NCBI GenBank assembly: GCA_964017155.1
Contig: OZ024861.1
Coordinates: 19,065,213-19,129,212, forward strand
Length of the DNA stretch: 64,000 nucleotides
Source: Oasisia sp. SBJ-2009
Taxonomy: Eukaryota; Annelida; Polychaeta; Sabellida; Siboglinidae
Direction: 5' to 3'
Within the stretch, counting starts at the first letter, position 1, and the number at the start of each line of letters is the position of its first letter. The notes under the pieces were generated by a model. The model was not told the origin of the DNA. It did not search any database and saw nothing but the letters and a program-made list of their open reading frames with translations. Of this stretch, positions 54,011 to 64,000 are shown piece by piece. Both the position numbers and the translations under genes were made by a program.

Positions 54011-54269
54011 CTTCCCACATCTGCCCTTTCACAACAATTGTCATCATTCAAATAGGATTAAGTTAGGATTTCTCCACTTCTGTCGCTGGCTGCAGCATAA
54101 GAGTTGACAGAACAATGAAAATGTCATTATTCTCGATGTGCTAAGACATCATGTCTTATGGCTATTAAGTATGACATTGATTAAATGATCATTAAGGAAA
54201 AAAGCTAAAACATCATCAATGTTCCAGATGCAGGTCACAAGCAGGTCACTGGGGCTGTGAATCAGGATC

Positions 54270-57200
54270 CTACCTGTAGACCCTGCTGGCCCATAAGGAT
54301 CCTACCTATAGACCCCTGCTGGCCCATAAGGATGCCACCTATAAACCCCTGCTGGTCCACAAGGATGCCACCTATAAACCCCTGCTGGCCCACAAGGATG
54401 CTACCTATAGACCCCTGCTGGCCAATAAGAATGCCACCTATAAACCCCTGCTGGTCCACAAGGATCCTACCTATAGACCCCTGGCCCACAAGGATGCTAC
54501 CTATAGACCCCTGCTGGCCCATAAGAATGCCACCTATAAACCCCTGCTGGTCCACAAGGATGCTACCTATAGACCCCTGCTGGCCAATAAGAATGCCACC
54601 TATAAACCCCTGCTGGTCCACAAGGATGCTACCTATAGACCCCTGCTGGCCCATAAGAATGCCACCTATAAACCCCTGCTGGTCCACAAGGATGCTACCT
54701 ATAGACCCCTGGCCCACAAAGATGCTACCTATAGACCCCTGCTGGCCCACAAGGATGCTACCCATAGACCACTGCTGGCCCACAAGGATGCTACCCATAG
54801 ACCCTGCTGGCCCACAAGGATGCTACCTATAGACCACTGCTGGCCCACAAGGATGCTACCCATAGACCCCTGCTGGCCCACAAGGATGCTACCCATAGAC
54901 CACTGCTGGCCCACAAGGATGCTACCCATAGACCACTGCTGGCCCACAAGGATGCTACCCATAGACCCCTGCTGGCCCACAAGGATGCTACCTATACACC
55001 ACTGCTGGCCCACAAGGATGCTACCCATAGACCCCTGCTGGCCCACAAGGATGCTACCTATAGACCACTGCTGGCCCACAAGGATGCTACCCATAGACCC
55101 CTGCTGGCCCACAAGGATGCTACCCATAGACCACTGCTGGCCCACAAGGATGCTACCCATAGACCCCTGCTGGCCCACAAGGATGCTACCTATAGACCAC
55201 TGCTGGCCCACAAGGATGCTACCCATAGACCACTGCTGGCCCACAAGGATGCTACCCATAGACCCCTGCTGGCCAACAAGGATGCTACCCATAGACCCCT
55301 GCTGGCCCACAAGGTTGCTACCTATAGACCCATGCTGGCCCACAAGGATGTTACCTATAGACCCCTGCTGGCCCACAAGGATGCTATCTATAGACTTCTG
55401 GTCCACAAGGATGCTACCAATGGACCCATGGCCCATGAACAACGCCACCTATAGCCGCTGCTGGCCCACAAAGATGCTACATATAGACTCCTGCTGGCGC
55501 ACAAGGATGCTACCTTTGGCCCCTGGCCCACAAGGATGCTACCTATAGACCTTTGCTGGCCCAAAAGAATGCTACCCATATACCCCTGCTGGCCCACAAG
55601 GATGCTATAGACCCATGATGGCCCACAAGGATGCAACCTATTGACCCCTGCTGGCCCACAAGGACGCTACCCATAGACCCCTACTGGCCCTCAAGGATGC
55701 TACCTATAGACCCCCGCGACAAGGATGCTACCTGTAGACCCAATGGTACACAAGGATGCTACCTATAGAGGCCTGGCCTACAAGGATGCTACCTTTAGAC
55801 CCCTGCTGGCCCACAAGGATGCTACTCATAGATCCCTGGTGGCCAACAATGATGCTACCTATAGACCCCTGCTGGCCAACAATGGTGCTACCTATAGAAA
55901 CCTGCTGGCCCACAAGGTTGCTACCTATAGACCCATGCTGGCCCACAAGGATGCTACCCATAGACCACTGCTGGCCCACAAGGATGCTACCCATAGACCC
56001 CTGCTGGCCCACAAGGATGCTACCCATAGACCCCTGCTGGCCCACAAGGATGCTACCTATAGACCCCTGCTGGCCCACAAGGATGCTACCTATAGACCAC
56101 TGCTGGCCCACAAGGATGCTACCCATAGACCCCTGCTGGCCCACAAGGATGCTACCCATAGACCCCTGCTGGCCCACAAGGTTGCTACCTATAGACCCTT
56201 GCTGGCCCACAAGGATGCTATCTATAGACTTCTGGTCCACAAGGATGCCACCAATGGACCCATGGCCCATGAACAATGCCACCTATAGCCGCTGCTGGCC
56301 CACAAATATGCTACATATAGACTCCTGCTGGCGCACAAGGATGCTACCTTTTGCCCCTGGCCCACAAGGATGCTACCTATAGACCTTTGCTGGCCCAAAA
56401 GAATGCTACCCATATACCCCTGCTGGCCCACAAGGATGCTATAGACCCATGATGGCCCACAAGGATGCAACCTATTGACCCCTGCTGGCCCACAAGGACG
56501 CTACCCATAGACCCCTACTGGCCCTCAAGGATGCTACCTATAGACCCCCGGCGACAAGGATGCTACCTGTAGACCCAATGGTACACAAGGATGCTACCTA
56601 TAGAGGCCTGGCCTACAAGGATGCTACCTTTAGACCCCTGCTGGCCCACAAGGATGCTACTCATAGATCCCTGCTGGCCAACAATGATGCTACCTATAGA
56701 CCCCTGCTGGCCAACAATGGTGCTACCTATAGAAACCTGCTGGCCCACAAGGATGCTACCTATAGACCCATGCTGGCCCACAAGGTTCCTACATATAGAC
56801 CCCTGCTGGCCCACAAGGATGCTATCTATAGACTTCTGGTCCACAAGGATGCTACCAATGGACCCATGGCCCATAAAGAATGCCATCTATGGCCGCTGCT
56901 GGCCCACAAAGATGCTACCTATTGACCCCTGGCCCACAAAGATGCTACCTATAGACCCCTGGCCCACAAAGATGCTACCTATAGACCCCTGGCCCACAAA
57001 GATGCTACCTATACACCCCTGCTGGCCCACAAAGATGCTACCTATAGACCCCTGGCCCACAAAGATGCTACCTATAGACCCCTGGCCCACAAGGATGCTA
57101 CCTATAGACCTTTGCTGGCCCAAAAGGATGCTACCTATAGACCCCTGCTTGCCCACAAAGATGTTACCTATAGACCCCTGCTGGCACGCAAGGATGTTAC

Positions 57201-57910
57201 CTGTAGACCCTTGCTGGCCCACAAGGATACTACCTGTAGACCCCTGGCCTACAAGGATGCTACCTGTAGACCCCTGCTGGCCCACAAGGATGCTACCTAT
57301 AGACCCCTGGCCCACAACGATGCTACCTATAGACCCTTGCTGGCCCACAAGGATGCTACCTATAGACCTCTGCTCCCCACAAAAATGCTACATATAGACC
57401 CCTGGCCCACAAGGATGCTACCTATAGACCCCTGGCCCACAAGGATGCTACCTGTAGACCCCTGGCCCACAAGGATGCTACCTATAAACCCCTGCTGGCC
57501 CACAAGGATGCTACCTATAGACCCTTGCTGGCCCACAAGGATGCTACGTATAGACCCCTGCTGGCCCACAAGGATGCTACCTATAGACCCCTGCTGGCCC
57601 ACAGGGATGCTATCTATAGACCCCTGCTGGCACACAGGGATGCTACCTATAAACCCCTGCTGGCCCACAAGGATGCTACCTATAGACCCTTGCTGGCCCA
57701 CAAGGATGCTACGTATAGACCCCTGCTGCCCACAAGGATGCTACCTATAGACCCAATGGTACACAAGGATGGTATCTATAGACCCAATGGTACACAAGGA
57801 TGCTACCTATAGACCCAATGGTACACAAGGATGCTACCTATAGACCCAATGGTACACAAGGATGCTACCTATAGACCCAATGGTACACAAGGATGGTATC
57901 TATAGAGGCC
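54270..57910. repeat. 33-bp minisatellite, about 110 copies, with higher-order structure
   Basis: The unit is CTACCTATAGACCCCTGCTG, GCCCACAAGGATG; shorter units lack CTG or CTGCTG. Because 33 is divisible by three, both strands carry long open frames with an 11-residue period (plus MLPIDPCWPTR, minus GSIGSILVGQQ). A block with TCTATAGACTTCTGGTCCAC, CCAATGGACCCATGGCCCAT and AGCCGCTGCTGG occurs at 55387, 56221 and 56825, giving offsets of about 834 and 604 bases. The right edge switches to a CAATGGTACACAAGGATG variant. Confidence 0.96.
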
Positions 57911-58530
57911 TGGCCACTGATTTATACACAACTGGATAGCACTTTGGACTTCGCTGCCTGCCGAGAAATGAAGCCATCCAGCCGGCGGAGTCCGCCATTA
58001 AATCTCTCCCAAAACAAACGCACGTGTACATGCGGTGCGGTGCTATGAACAGTCTGCAGGCAACATCACGTGCTTAAATTCGATGTCATATTCCCATGTA
58101 ATGATAGCTTAAATACTAAATACTAATATCCACCAAATGTAGGGTATTGTAATAATTACATCAGACAAAAATTGCAGCAAAACCTGCATCTACATGTATG
58201 TGTATGCGATTAAAAGCTACAATAATGTCAATCAGTAAATTGCAATTTACATTTTAACACCAGTATACATGTATATTCCAAAAAAAAATTATTTAGCTTG
58301 TTTACATTTGCACTGCCAATAATTACAACAAAGCACATGTACTGCATGCAGATTATTTGTTTTTGGTCATGATTTAGTAGATGCATTGAAATACAATTTG
58401 AAAACTGTACTCACTTTTAAAGAAAAGACAAGTACATGTAACAACTATCATATTTTGAATGAAATGTATCAACATGTTCAAGTAAATCAGTATCTTGTGC
58501 ATTATCATGTTATATACAGTATACGTATCC
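57911..58530. other. No gene seen; short GC-rich patch at the left end
   Basis: 57940-58070 is GC-richer (CAGCCGGCGGAGTCCGCC) and could be a promoter or exon fragment, but no frame or splice signal supports a gene. Confidence 0.35.
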
Positions 58531-58534
58531 CAGA

Positions 58535-59345
58535 TAGCAAGCCTACGTTGGCCCAATGTTGGCCCAACTATGATACCGTTGGCATAATGTTGGCGTTGGG
58601 TGAACAACGTTGGGCCAACATTGGGCCAATGATGTACTGCCAACATAATTTTGAAAAAATAAACTGAGTTTGATATTATTAATGTTGGTACAGGGGTGGT
58701 TCAATTAATGACACAATCCACATAATTATACAGTTAAATTTTCAGTTATACAAATTTGGAGTAAAGTTGGGCCAACGTTGGCATTTTACATTGGGCCAAC
58801 GTTGGCACAATACATTGGGCCAATGTCACTTTGCTCATTGGCCCAACATGTTGGGCCAATATTGGGCCAACATTGGCATATTATAATCCAATGTTGGGCC
58901 AAAGTTGGGCCAAAGTTGGCAATATAAATTGGGCCAACGTTGGCAACATACGTTGGGCCAACATAGTTTTGCTCATTGGCCCTACGTTCGCCCAACATGT
59001 TGGGCCAAAGTTGGGCCAATATTGGCAAATTATAATCCAATGTTGGGCCAACATTGGACCAACGTTAGCATTTTATATTGTTCCAACATTGGCAACATAC
59101 GTTGGGCCAAAGTAATTTTGCTCGTTGGCCCTACGTCGTTGGCCCAATACATTGGGCCAACGTTGGCAAATTATAATCCAATGTTAGGCCAACGTTGGCA
59201 ACTTATAATCCAACGATGGGCCAACGTTGGTTTTGTGTTGGGCCAACATTGGCCCAATGTTGGGCCAACATAAGCTTCTTATGTGCAGCATGTGTTTTTT
59301 TGTGTTGTGCCAATGTTGTTTTGGGCCAACGTAAGCTAAATATGT
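58535..59345. repeat. Irregular palindromic tract of TTGGGCCAACGTTGGC words
   Basis: The words TTGGGCCAA, CAACGTTGGC and TTGGCCCAA recur dozens of times at uneven spacing, often with TATAATCCAATG between them. TTGGGCCAACGTTGGCCCAA-type joins are near-perfect palindromes. Unlike the other arrays there is no single fixed period; it looks like repeated duplication and inversion of one palindromic seed. The open frames repeating W-A-N-V-G-P-T are by-products. Confidence 0.9.
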
Positions 59346-59489
59346 GTATGTAGTTTTTATGTTCGGCCACCGTAACGAACATATTTTTTGGTCTTGTGTT
59401 TAGAAGCTACACGTTTCTTATATAGCACACTGGTCTTGGTGTGTAATAATGGTTTATTAATATGGAACTGCTCATAACATATGATCACA

Positions 59490-59818
59490 TCACTACACTT
59501 AAATACACCCACACACAAGCACACACTCACACACATCTACATACACACCATCACAGCTACACTTACACAACAGCATAGCACACAACACACTCACTCACTC
59601 GCTCACTCACACACCCACACACACATGTAACCCAAACACTCACACACATCTACATACACACCACCACAGCTACATGCACACAACAGCATAGCACACACAC
59701 ACTCACACACACATACATGTACACACACATACACACACTCATTCACATACTCAGTCACTCACACATACACACATGTGTACACACACACTAGCACACACTC
59801 GATCACTCACACACACGT

Positions 59819-59898
<80 letters not shown>

Positions 59899-59915
59899 AC
59901 ACACACACACACACT
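59490..59915. repeat. CA-rich microsatellite region
   Basis: Interrupted CACA words from 59500 are followed by a pure (CA)n tract at about 59820-59912. A near-duplicate segment (CTCACACACATCTACATACA, ACACCACAGCTAC) appears near 59525 and 59638, about 112 bases apart. Confidence 0.93.
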
Positions 59916-59959
59916 TAAAAGTGCTGCCACCTCACGGAGTCTGAGTAACCGAGGCTAAG

Positions 59960-60019
59960 TAATCACTGGAAGAGGAAAGGTTACTTCCGGAAAGTGGACA
60001 ACGCGTCGTTCCAGCAACG
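59960..60019 (+). promoter_or_regulatory. Candidate MBIP promoter with ETS site and 5' exon donor
   Basis: ACTTCCGGAAAG at 59983-59994 is a strong ETS/GABP-type site, common in housekeeping promoters. It is followed by CpG-containing sequence and a donor, CAGCAACG|GTGAGC, at 60019/60020. The MBIP coding exon 1.1 kb away needs an upstream 5' exon, so the placement fits. A copy of the GTGCTGCCACCTCACGG repeat ends just upstream. Confidence 0.4.
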
Positions 60020-60267
60020 GTGAGCAAGTCATTAACCTTCTTTTTGGTAATAGCAGCGGCTCTGTCGGTTACGCAAAGTTGGTAGTGTGTAGACATTTTA
60101 TTGGACATGTATTTGTGATCTTCAGAATCGGCGTTTGTATATCGCCGGAGCGGATCTGGTGTTAAAAAGGTGGGCGTGAGACTCGGCGGGACGCTGAATT
60201 TGCAAAAAAATAAATATTATTTATATAACATACGCACGCACACACGCACGCGCTTTCTCTCTCTCTC

Positions 60268-60269
60268 CA

Positions 60270-60333
<64 letters not shown>
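60268..60333. repeat. (CA)n microsatellite
   Basis: A pure CA run of about 32 units within the presumed first intron of the MBIP-like gene. Confidence 0.97.
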
Positions 60334-60344
60334 CATAACCAGTC

Positions 60345-61060
60345 ACTCTGAGTCTGACTCTGTCAGAATGGAAATGAATCCAGATGGAAAACAGGGCAAA
60401 AAAGATATCTTGTAACACAGAAATGAATGTATCCGCTGCGAATACGATATCCCATCCTTGTCAAACACAAAGAACGCATCACAAATCCGTATGCTATGCC
60501 TATGGTGCATATAGCCGTGCAAGTCGCGCGCGCGAAAACGAGGCTGAGGGCAGTTAGGGGCAGGTAGTACATAGTCCCTATGTTAACATATAGGACTTTG
60601 TTTTGGATGTAATAATCGAACTGTTCCCAAATAGTGTATTTCAGTTATTTTGTCCAAAGGATTATTACAAACAGAAGCAATGGAACACTTTGCTGGTGAC
60701 AATGATCACGGAAATCATGAATTTTAATCGATTATTATGGTGGTTGCCATGGCAATAGCGGCAAGTACTTGTGTTTGGGCGATCTTGACTAATAATGAAG
60801 AGTGCCATTTTTCGCGCAGTACAACCTGTTTGGGACAATCGTATACATGTGTTATGATTATATGCATTTAGACAACTTGTCAGATATAAGTGCTTATCGA
60901 AACCACAACGTATTCTTGTGTCCAGTCCACAATCAGTTCCATTTGCGCAGAGTCTCGCCATGTATCATGACCCTTACAGGTCCTATTGTGCAGACAACTT
61001 TGTGTTTATTCATGGTGAAGAAGTCCACTTCTTCACCCAGCCCTGGTGCTCACACCTTTA
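60345..61060 (+). pseudogene. Second partial copy of the 53.2-kb decayed element
   Basis: GAATGGAAATGAATCCA, AAAAAGATATCTTGTA, TATCCCATCCTTGTCAAA and ACGCATCACAAATCCGTATG match 53170-53330, and TTCATGGTGAAGAAGTCC (61010) matches 53407. In one frame the latter reads FVFIHGEEVHFF, the counterpart of THGEEVLIF. The copy is broken and has a large unrelated or diverged middle. Confidence 0.55.
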
Positions 61061-61104
61061 GTGCTGATGGTTTTCAATATCAGTTAATTATTCCAGGTTA
61101 GTAC

Positions 61105-61233
61105 ATGCAAAATATGTCAACCAAACTGAGTGACAAGCCACCAGATTTGACTTCAAATGACAGCAGGCAGACAGAACACGACGGCTGCTCAGTTGATCCA
61201 GCACTAGTTCAAATCCATGCAAGTAGGTCACAG
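61105..61233 (+). CDS. MBIP: MBIP coding exon 1 (43 codons)
   Basis: The exon follows ATTATTCCAG (61096) or GGTTAG (61101) and ends AGGTCACAG|GTATGT in phase 0. A second in-frame ATG is at 61114. The first 28 residues are polar and unstructured-looking; the conserved block starts at DPALVQI. Confidence 0.68.
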
Positions 61234-62443
61234 GTATGTCAAATATTGTTAGATGTTGACTATATGATGTTAAACTAGTTTTATTTCTTTTGACAATCAT
61301 ATATGGATAATGGGTTCATAAAAACATGAACATTTACATTTGTTAAAACTAGAATGGAATAATAGACAATTCAAGACATTAGCATATAAATAATTATAAT
61401 TTAACTTTGATGAGGTTGTCAGTAACTAAATAGTCCAGTCATTGTAAAAATATTATAACTAAAATGTTATAATAACAACAATAATAATGTGTTTGTTTAA
61501 GAAAAACAACATCGATATAAAAAATAGATACATGCATCGCTGTAAAAAAAGTACATTAAGAAATTGTTTTTTGAACCCAATGTAATCACAAATTTGAAGT
61601 ACAGTGTGTGTTATTTTTAAAGGGGCTGAAATGCTTGAACAACCATTGCCCAAACATAAAAATACCATTTTGAGAAGATGTTACTCAAAATGGTCTGTTC
61701 TTATGTTTGGGCAATATTCTAAGCCTCTCAGCCTTGTTTTAAGATGCTCTGGATAACAGGCCTTGCAGTGTAATTTATTATTATTTAGTTTCTTTCCTGT
61801 CGCTGTTACATGCTGAATGGATTTGATGCAATATTTCACAATGTTTGGGTGAAAGCCTCATATTATTGTTGTGTAAGGCAGAAACCAAGTAGAACAATAT
61901 AGTGAGTGTACTTACTCACACAGTGAGTACATTACACTCTAGCACTTGCTAGAGTATAAGTAATATTGTGCAAGCCAAGATGTTGATCTTCATTCTTGTA
62001 GTGTTTTGCCCATACAGCAGAGGATTATAGAAGGAGTGCAGGACAAAATCCCTATGGTCAAAACCCCAACCGCTTATTGCAAATTTGGACAAAACCCCAA
62101 CAAACAAAACCCCAGCCACAGATTTTATGCCAGTCACTCCTGAATGAGTAACTGGCTATAGACTGTGGTGGATATTGATGTATGAATAGTCTCTGCACAT
62201 TAATTGCAGTGTGACTGGATGCTTCCTAGATAAATTGAGATGGTGTTTGATTGAACAGATATTGCTGTGTGTTAACTTCTGTTAAGTGCTTTGAGCAATC
62301 CTCAGGACTAGATATTAGAACTTAGCATTTATATGTTTCTATTTAGATTGAACGTCGTATTGAAGCATTCATGCAGAGGAAACAGATTCAAGTGGATAAT
62401 GCCAACCGTCAACTCTTCTGTGGTTCTAGTCAACATGACGAAG
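61105..62443 (+). CDS. MBIP: MBIP-like protein, first two coding exons; gene continues past the right edge
   Basis: Exons 61105-61233 and 62347-62443 join in phase 0. The product starts MQNMSTKLSDKPPDLTSNDS and contains VDPALVQIHASRSQIERRI, EAFMQRKQIQVDNANRQLFC, against remembered human FDPEVVQIKAGKAEIDRRI and SAFIERKQAEINENNVREFC. Human MBIP is a subunit of the ATAC histone acetyltransferase complex and binds the kinase DLK. Human MBIP has about 150 residues before this block; here a stop (TAG, 61099-61101) lies in frame just before the first ATG, so the N-terminus looks short unless the acceptor is GGTTAG at 61101 and coding exons lie upstream. Later exons are outside the window. Confidence 0.7.
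61300..62340. other. MBIP intron with a SINE/MITE-like repeat
   Basis: 61640-61715 holds an inverted pair around CAAACATAAAAATACCATT and CATTTTGAG (CCCAAACATAA against TTATGTTTGGG, about 44 bases apart). 62128-62320 is an inverted SINE/MITE-like copy. The rest is AT-rich. Confidence 0.5.
62128..62320 (-). mobile_element. SINE/MITE-like dispersed repeat, inverted copy
   Basis: Read on the minus strand it gives AGTCCTGAGGATTGCTCAAAGC-type words and later CACTGTCTATAGCCAG; on the plus strand GAGTAACTGGCTATAGACTG and GTGCTTTGAGCAATCCTCAG are visible. It belongs with the copies at 10487, 31813 and 33930. Confidence 0.6.
62347..62443 (+). CDS. MBIP: MBIP coding exon 2
   Basis: Bounded by TTCTATTTAG and GACGAAG|GTAAGA, phase 0 in, phase 1 out. 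It encodes IERRIEAFMQRKQIQVDNA and NRQLFCGSSQHDE. The IxRRIxAFxxRKQ pattern is the best evidence for the family. Confidence 0.78.
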
Positions 62444-62449
62444 GTAAGA

Positions 62450-64000
62450 GTGCATCATAACAGAGACATTTGCAACATTCAAAACATTTAGGTAAACTTA
62501 GGTGGCATACTGAAATGGTAAACTAACTAAATAATGGTTAAAGGCAGAGTTGGCATGTTTTTACACTTAGGGCAGAAACAGTGTGGCAGAAATACCTTTC
62601 TCCCCAAGATTCAGCCCTAAGGGCAGAAGCTTTCAAATGTTTTAATTTTTCTAGTTGGTATTAAAGTTCCTATTTCACAATCACATGTAATATCTGCCAA
62701 AACTGGTTACCTTCACTGCAAATTACCTTTCACCACACCAGTTGTTTTCAGTCTTGGCAGCAGATGTCCCCTAGGGCACTGGCAGTGACCAACTGTGTTT
62801 GCTCAGAGCCAGAGGATGGATTACCACCTACCAGTGACCGAATCCAGCACGTAACCCACTTGGAAAAAACACTGGAAAAACCCACTAGCAAATAAGAATA
62901 ATGGACAAAATGGACACCACTGTGCAAATGTTATACATAACTATGAAAACAAATATATTATGATATAGAAAAAACCAACATGTGTATTTTGAAAAAATAT
63001 AATTATAACCTTGAAGTCTTTGATTAGGCATTGATTGCCCATATTGATCAGGCCAAGTAGGAACATTGATTGTAGAATGTAGGTAATAGTCACTAGTCAG
63101 AAGAAAAACGTCAGAGGAAAAAGTCACTGATAGTGAAGTCACAGGAAAGAATCAAAAACTTGAAAGACAACACTTTAAAGTTAAACCAACATATCATTAA
63201 TGCTAATCACTATACTGTAAGAGCACTGACCAAAATGTTGTATTGCTGTTAATGGCGCACAGATATGTAATAGCTTAAATAAAAAATTAAGAAACTCCAA
63301 CTCTCTGTCTGTGTTTAATAAGGCATATCGGCACTGATTCTGCAGAATGTGTTAAGTAGAAAACAGTGGCGTACAGTGCAATGAACATTTCGTACAAAAT
63401 GTCTTTATTATATTAATTGATGCTATTTATCCTGTTTTTCTTTTCATTTTGTACAATTCCAATTTTTACATGAATTTTTATTCACCATATTTTAACTGCA
63501 TTAAAAAATGATTCAGTAAACTATTCAGTTGTTTAGCATATCTACATTATGCTCTATGTACAGTTGTGTTAACAATCACGACCCTTGGAAAGATCAAATG
63601 TATATTTTATAAGGTTATCATGAATAAATAATTATATTATATATATATATATATATATACTGTTTATTTAAATATATTTGCATGAGTAAGACTTGGGCCT
63701 CCAGTCATGTTTGTATCGTGTTACTGTCTCACATTGACTAGCACTGTGCTGCTGCCAACAACGTGGGTCAATCCTTGTGCTCGTTTGGCTCATTTATCCA
63801 TTATGAGCATACCCAGGTACTAGTATCAAAATGACAAATAATGAAATAAGTAAAATATCTTAATTTGGCTTAAATATATGTATATTATTATATCAAGAAT
63901 GTCCAGTGGCAAAGTACAAAATGTGTTTCTAATTCATTTTTTTGCTTGGTGGATCTAATATAATATGAATTCAAAGAACATGTGTTTTTATTTCCATTAA
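62450..64000. other. MBIP intron or downstream sequence, no exon seen
   Basis: AT-rich sequence with a TA microsatellite at about 63636-63658 and a CAGTGGCGTACAGTG motif near 63365. No further MBIP exon was recognised before the window ends. Confidence 0.4.

Noticed and set aside
54257..57812. Long plus and minus frames with 11-residue period
   Set aside because: Explained by the 33-bp unit length; no start context, splice signal or non-repeat coding sequence is attached.
1196..57910. CRISPR arrays
   Set aside because: All repeats are directly adjoining units without unique spacers, in a spliced eukaryotic genome; no cas genes are present.
59773..59958. Frames made of H-T repeats
   Set aside because: Pure translation of a (CA)n tract.
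60802..61101. 99-codon plus frame (YNLFGTIVYMCYDYMHL) considered as an MBIP N-terminal exon
   Set aside because: It has plausible borders (GCGCAG and ATTCCAG|GTTAGT) but no resemblance to MBIP, and it overlaps a decayed element copy read in other frames; left unassigned.
1..64000. tRNA, rRNA, telomeric repeat or viral genes
   Set aside because: I looked for cloverleaf-type B-box words, TTAGGG runs and capsid or envelope-like frames and saw none I could support.

Overview
This is a metazoan nuclear window: AT-rich, intron-rich, with no operons and no bacterial features. It looks like a marine invertebrate, and a cephalochordate (amphioxus, Branchiostoma or a relative) is my best guess. The reasons are CR1/RTE-type LINE debris, many short dispersed repeats, and an extreme load of minisatellites, several of which run across exon-intron borders. 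From memory, border-spanning ('mirage') minisatellites were described at the amphioxus Adh locus. The species call is inference; another marine invertebrate is possible.

Layout. 0-0.6 kb is a CpG-rich, promoter-like segment with three perfect CRE octamers. 1.2-2.25 kb is a 30-bp minisatellite. 2.7-4.8 kb is a decayed protein-coding element on the minus strand. 5.6-11 kb holds LINE relics, microsatellites and SINE/MITE-like pieces. 11.66-21.08 kb is a complete three-exon GNB1L-like gene (plus strand, about 316 residues), whose first intron contains a 3.06-kb 30-bp minisatellite and whose second intron contains a TIR element with a broken THAP domain. 22.1-23.0 kb is a LINE relic. 23.74-48.0 kb is a complete sialate O-acetylesterase (SIAE)-like gene (plus strand, 11 coding exons, about 663 residues) with an unusual acidic N-terminus and a predicted signal anchor. 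48.3-59.9 kb is mostly repeats: hairpin-containing minisatellites, a fold-back element, another decayed element copy, a 3.6-kb 33-bp minisatellite and a palindromic TTGGGCCAACGTTGGC tract. 60.0-62.44 kb holds the 5' end of an MBIP-like gene that continues past the right edge.

The three recognised genes are all on the plus strand and have no obvious common pathway: GNB1L (WD40 adaptor), SIAE (sialic-acid esterase), MBIP (ATAC complex subunit).

The main observation is in SIAE. Tandem arrays straddle four or five of its splice junctions, so each array is built of copies of an exon edge plus its splice site. They are the exon 2 acceptor (56 bp, about 85 copies), exon 4 donor (43 bp, about 23 copies, including the catalytic GQSNM codons), exon 6 acceptor (35 bp, 9 copies), exon 9 donor (25 bp, 14 copies of a GC donor) and exon 10 acceptor (23- and 62-bp units). 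Tandem repeats make up very roughly one third of the window. Exon models come from reading-frame continuity, splice consensus and remembered family sequences; no search or alignment was run.
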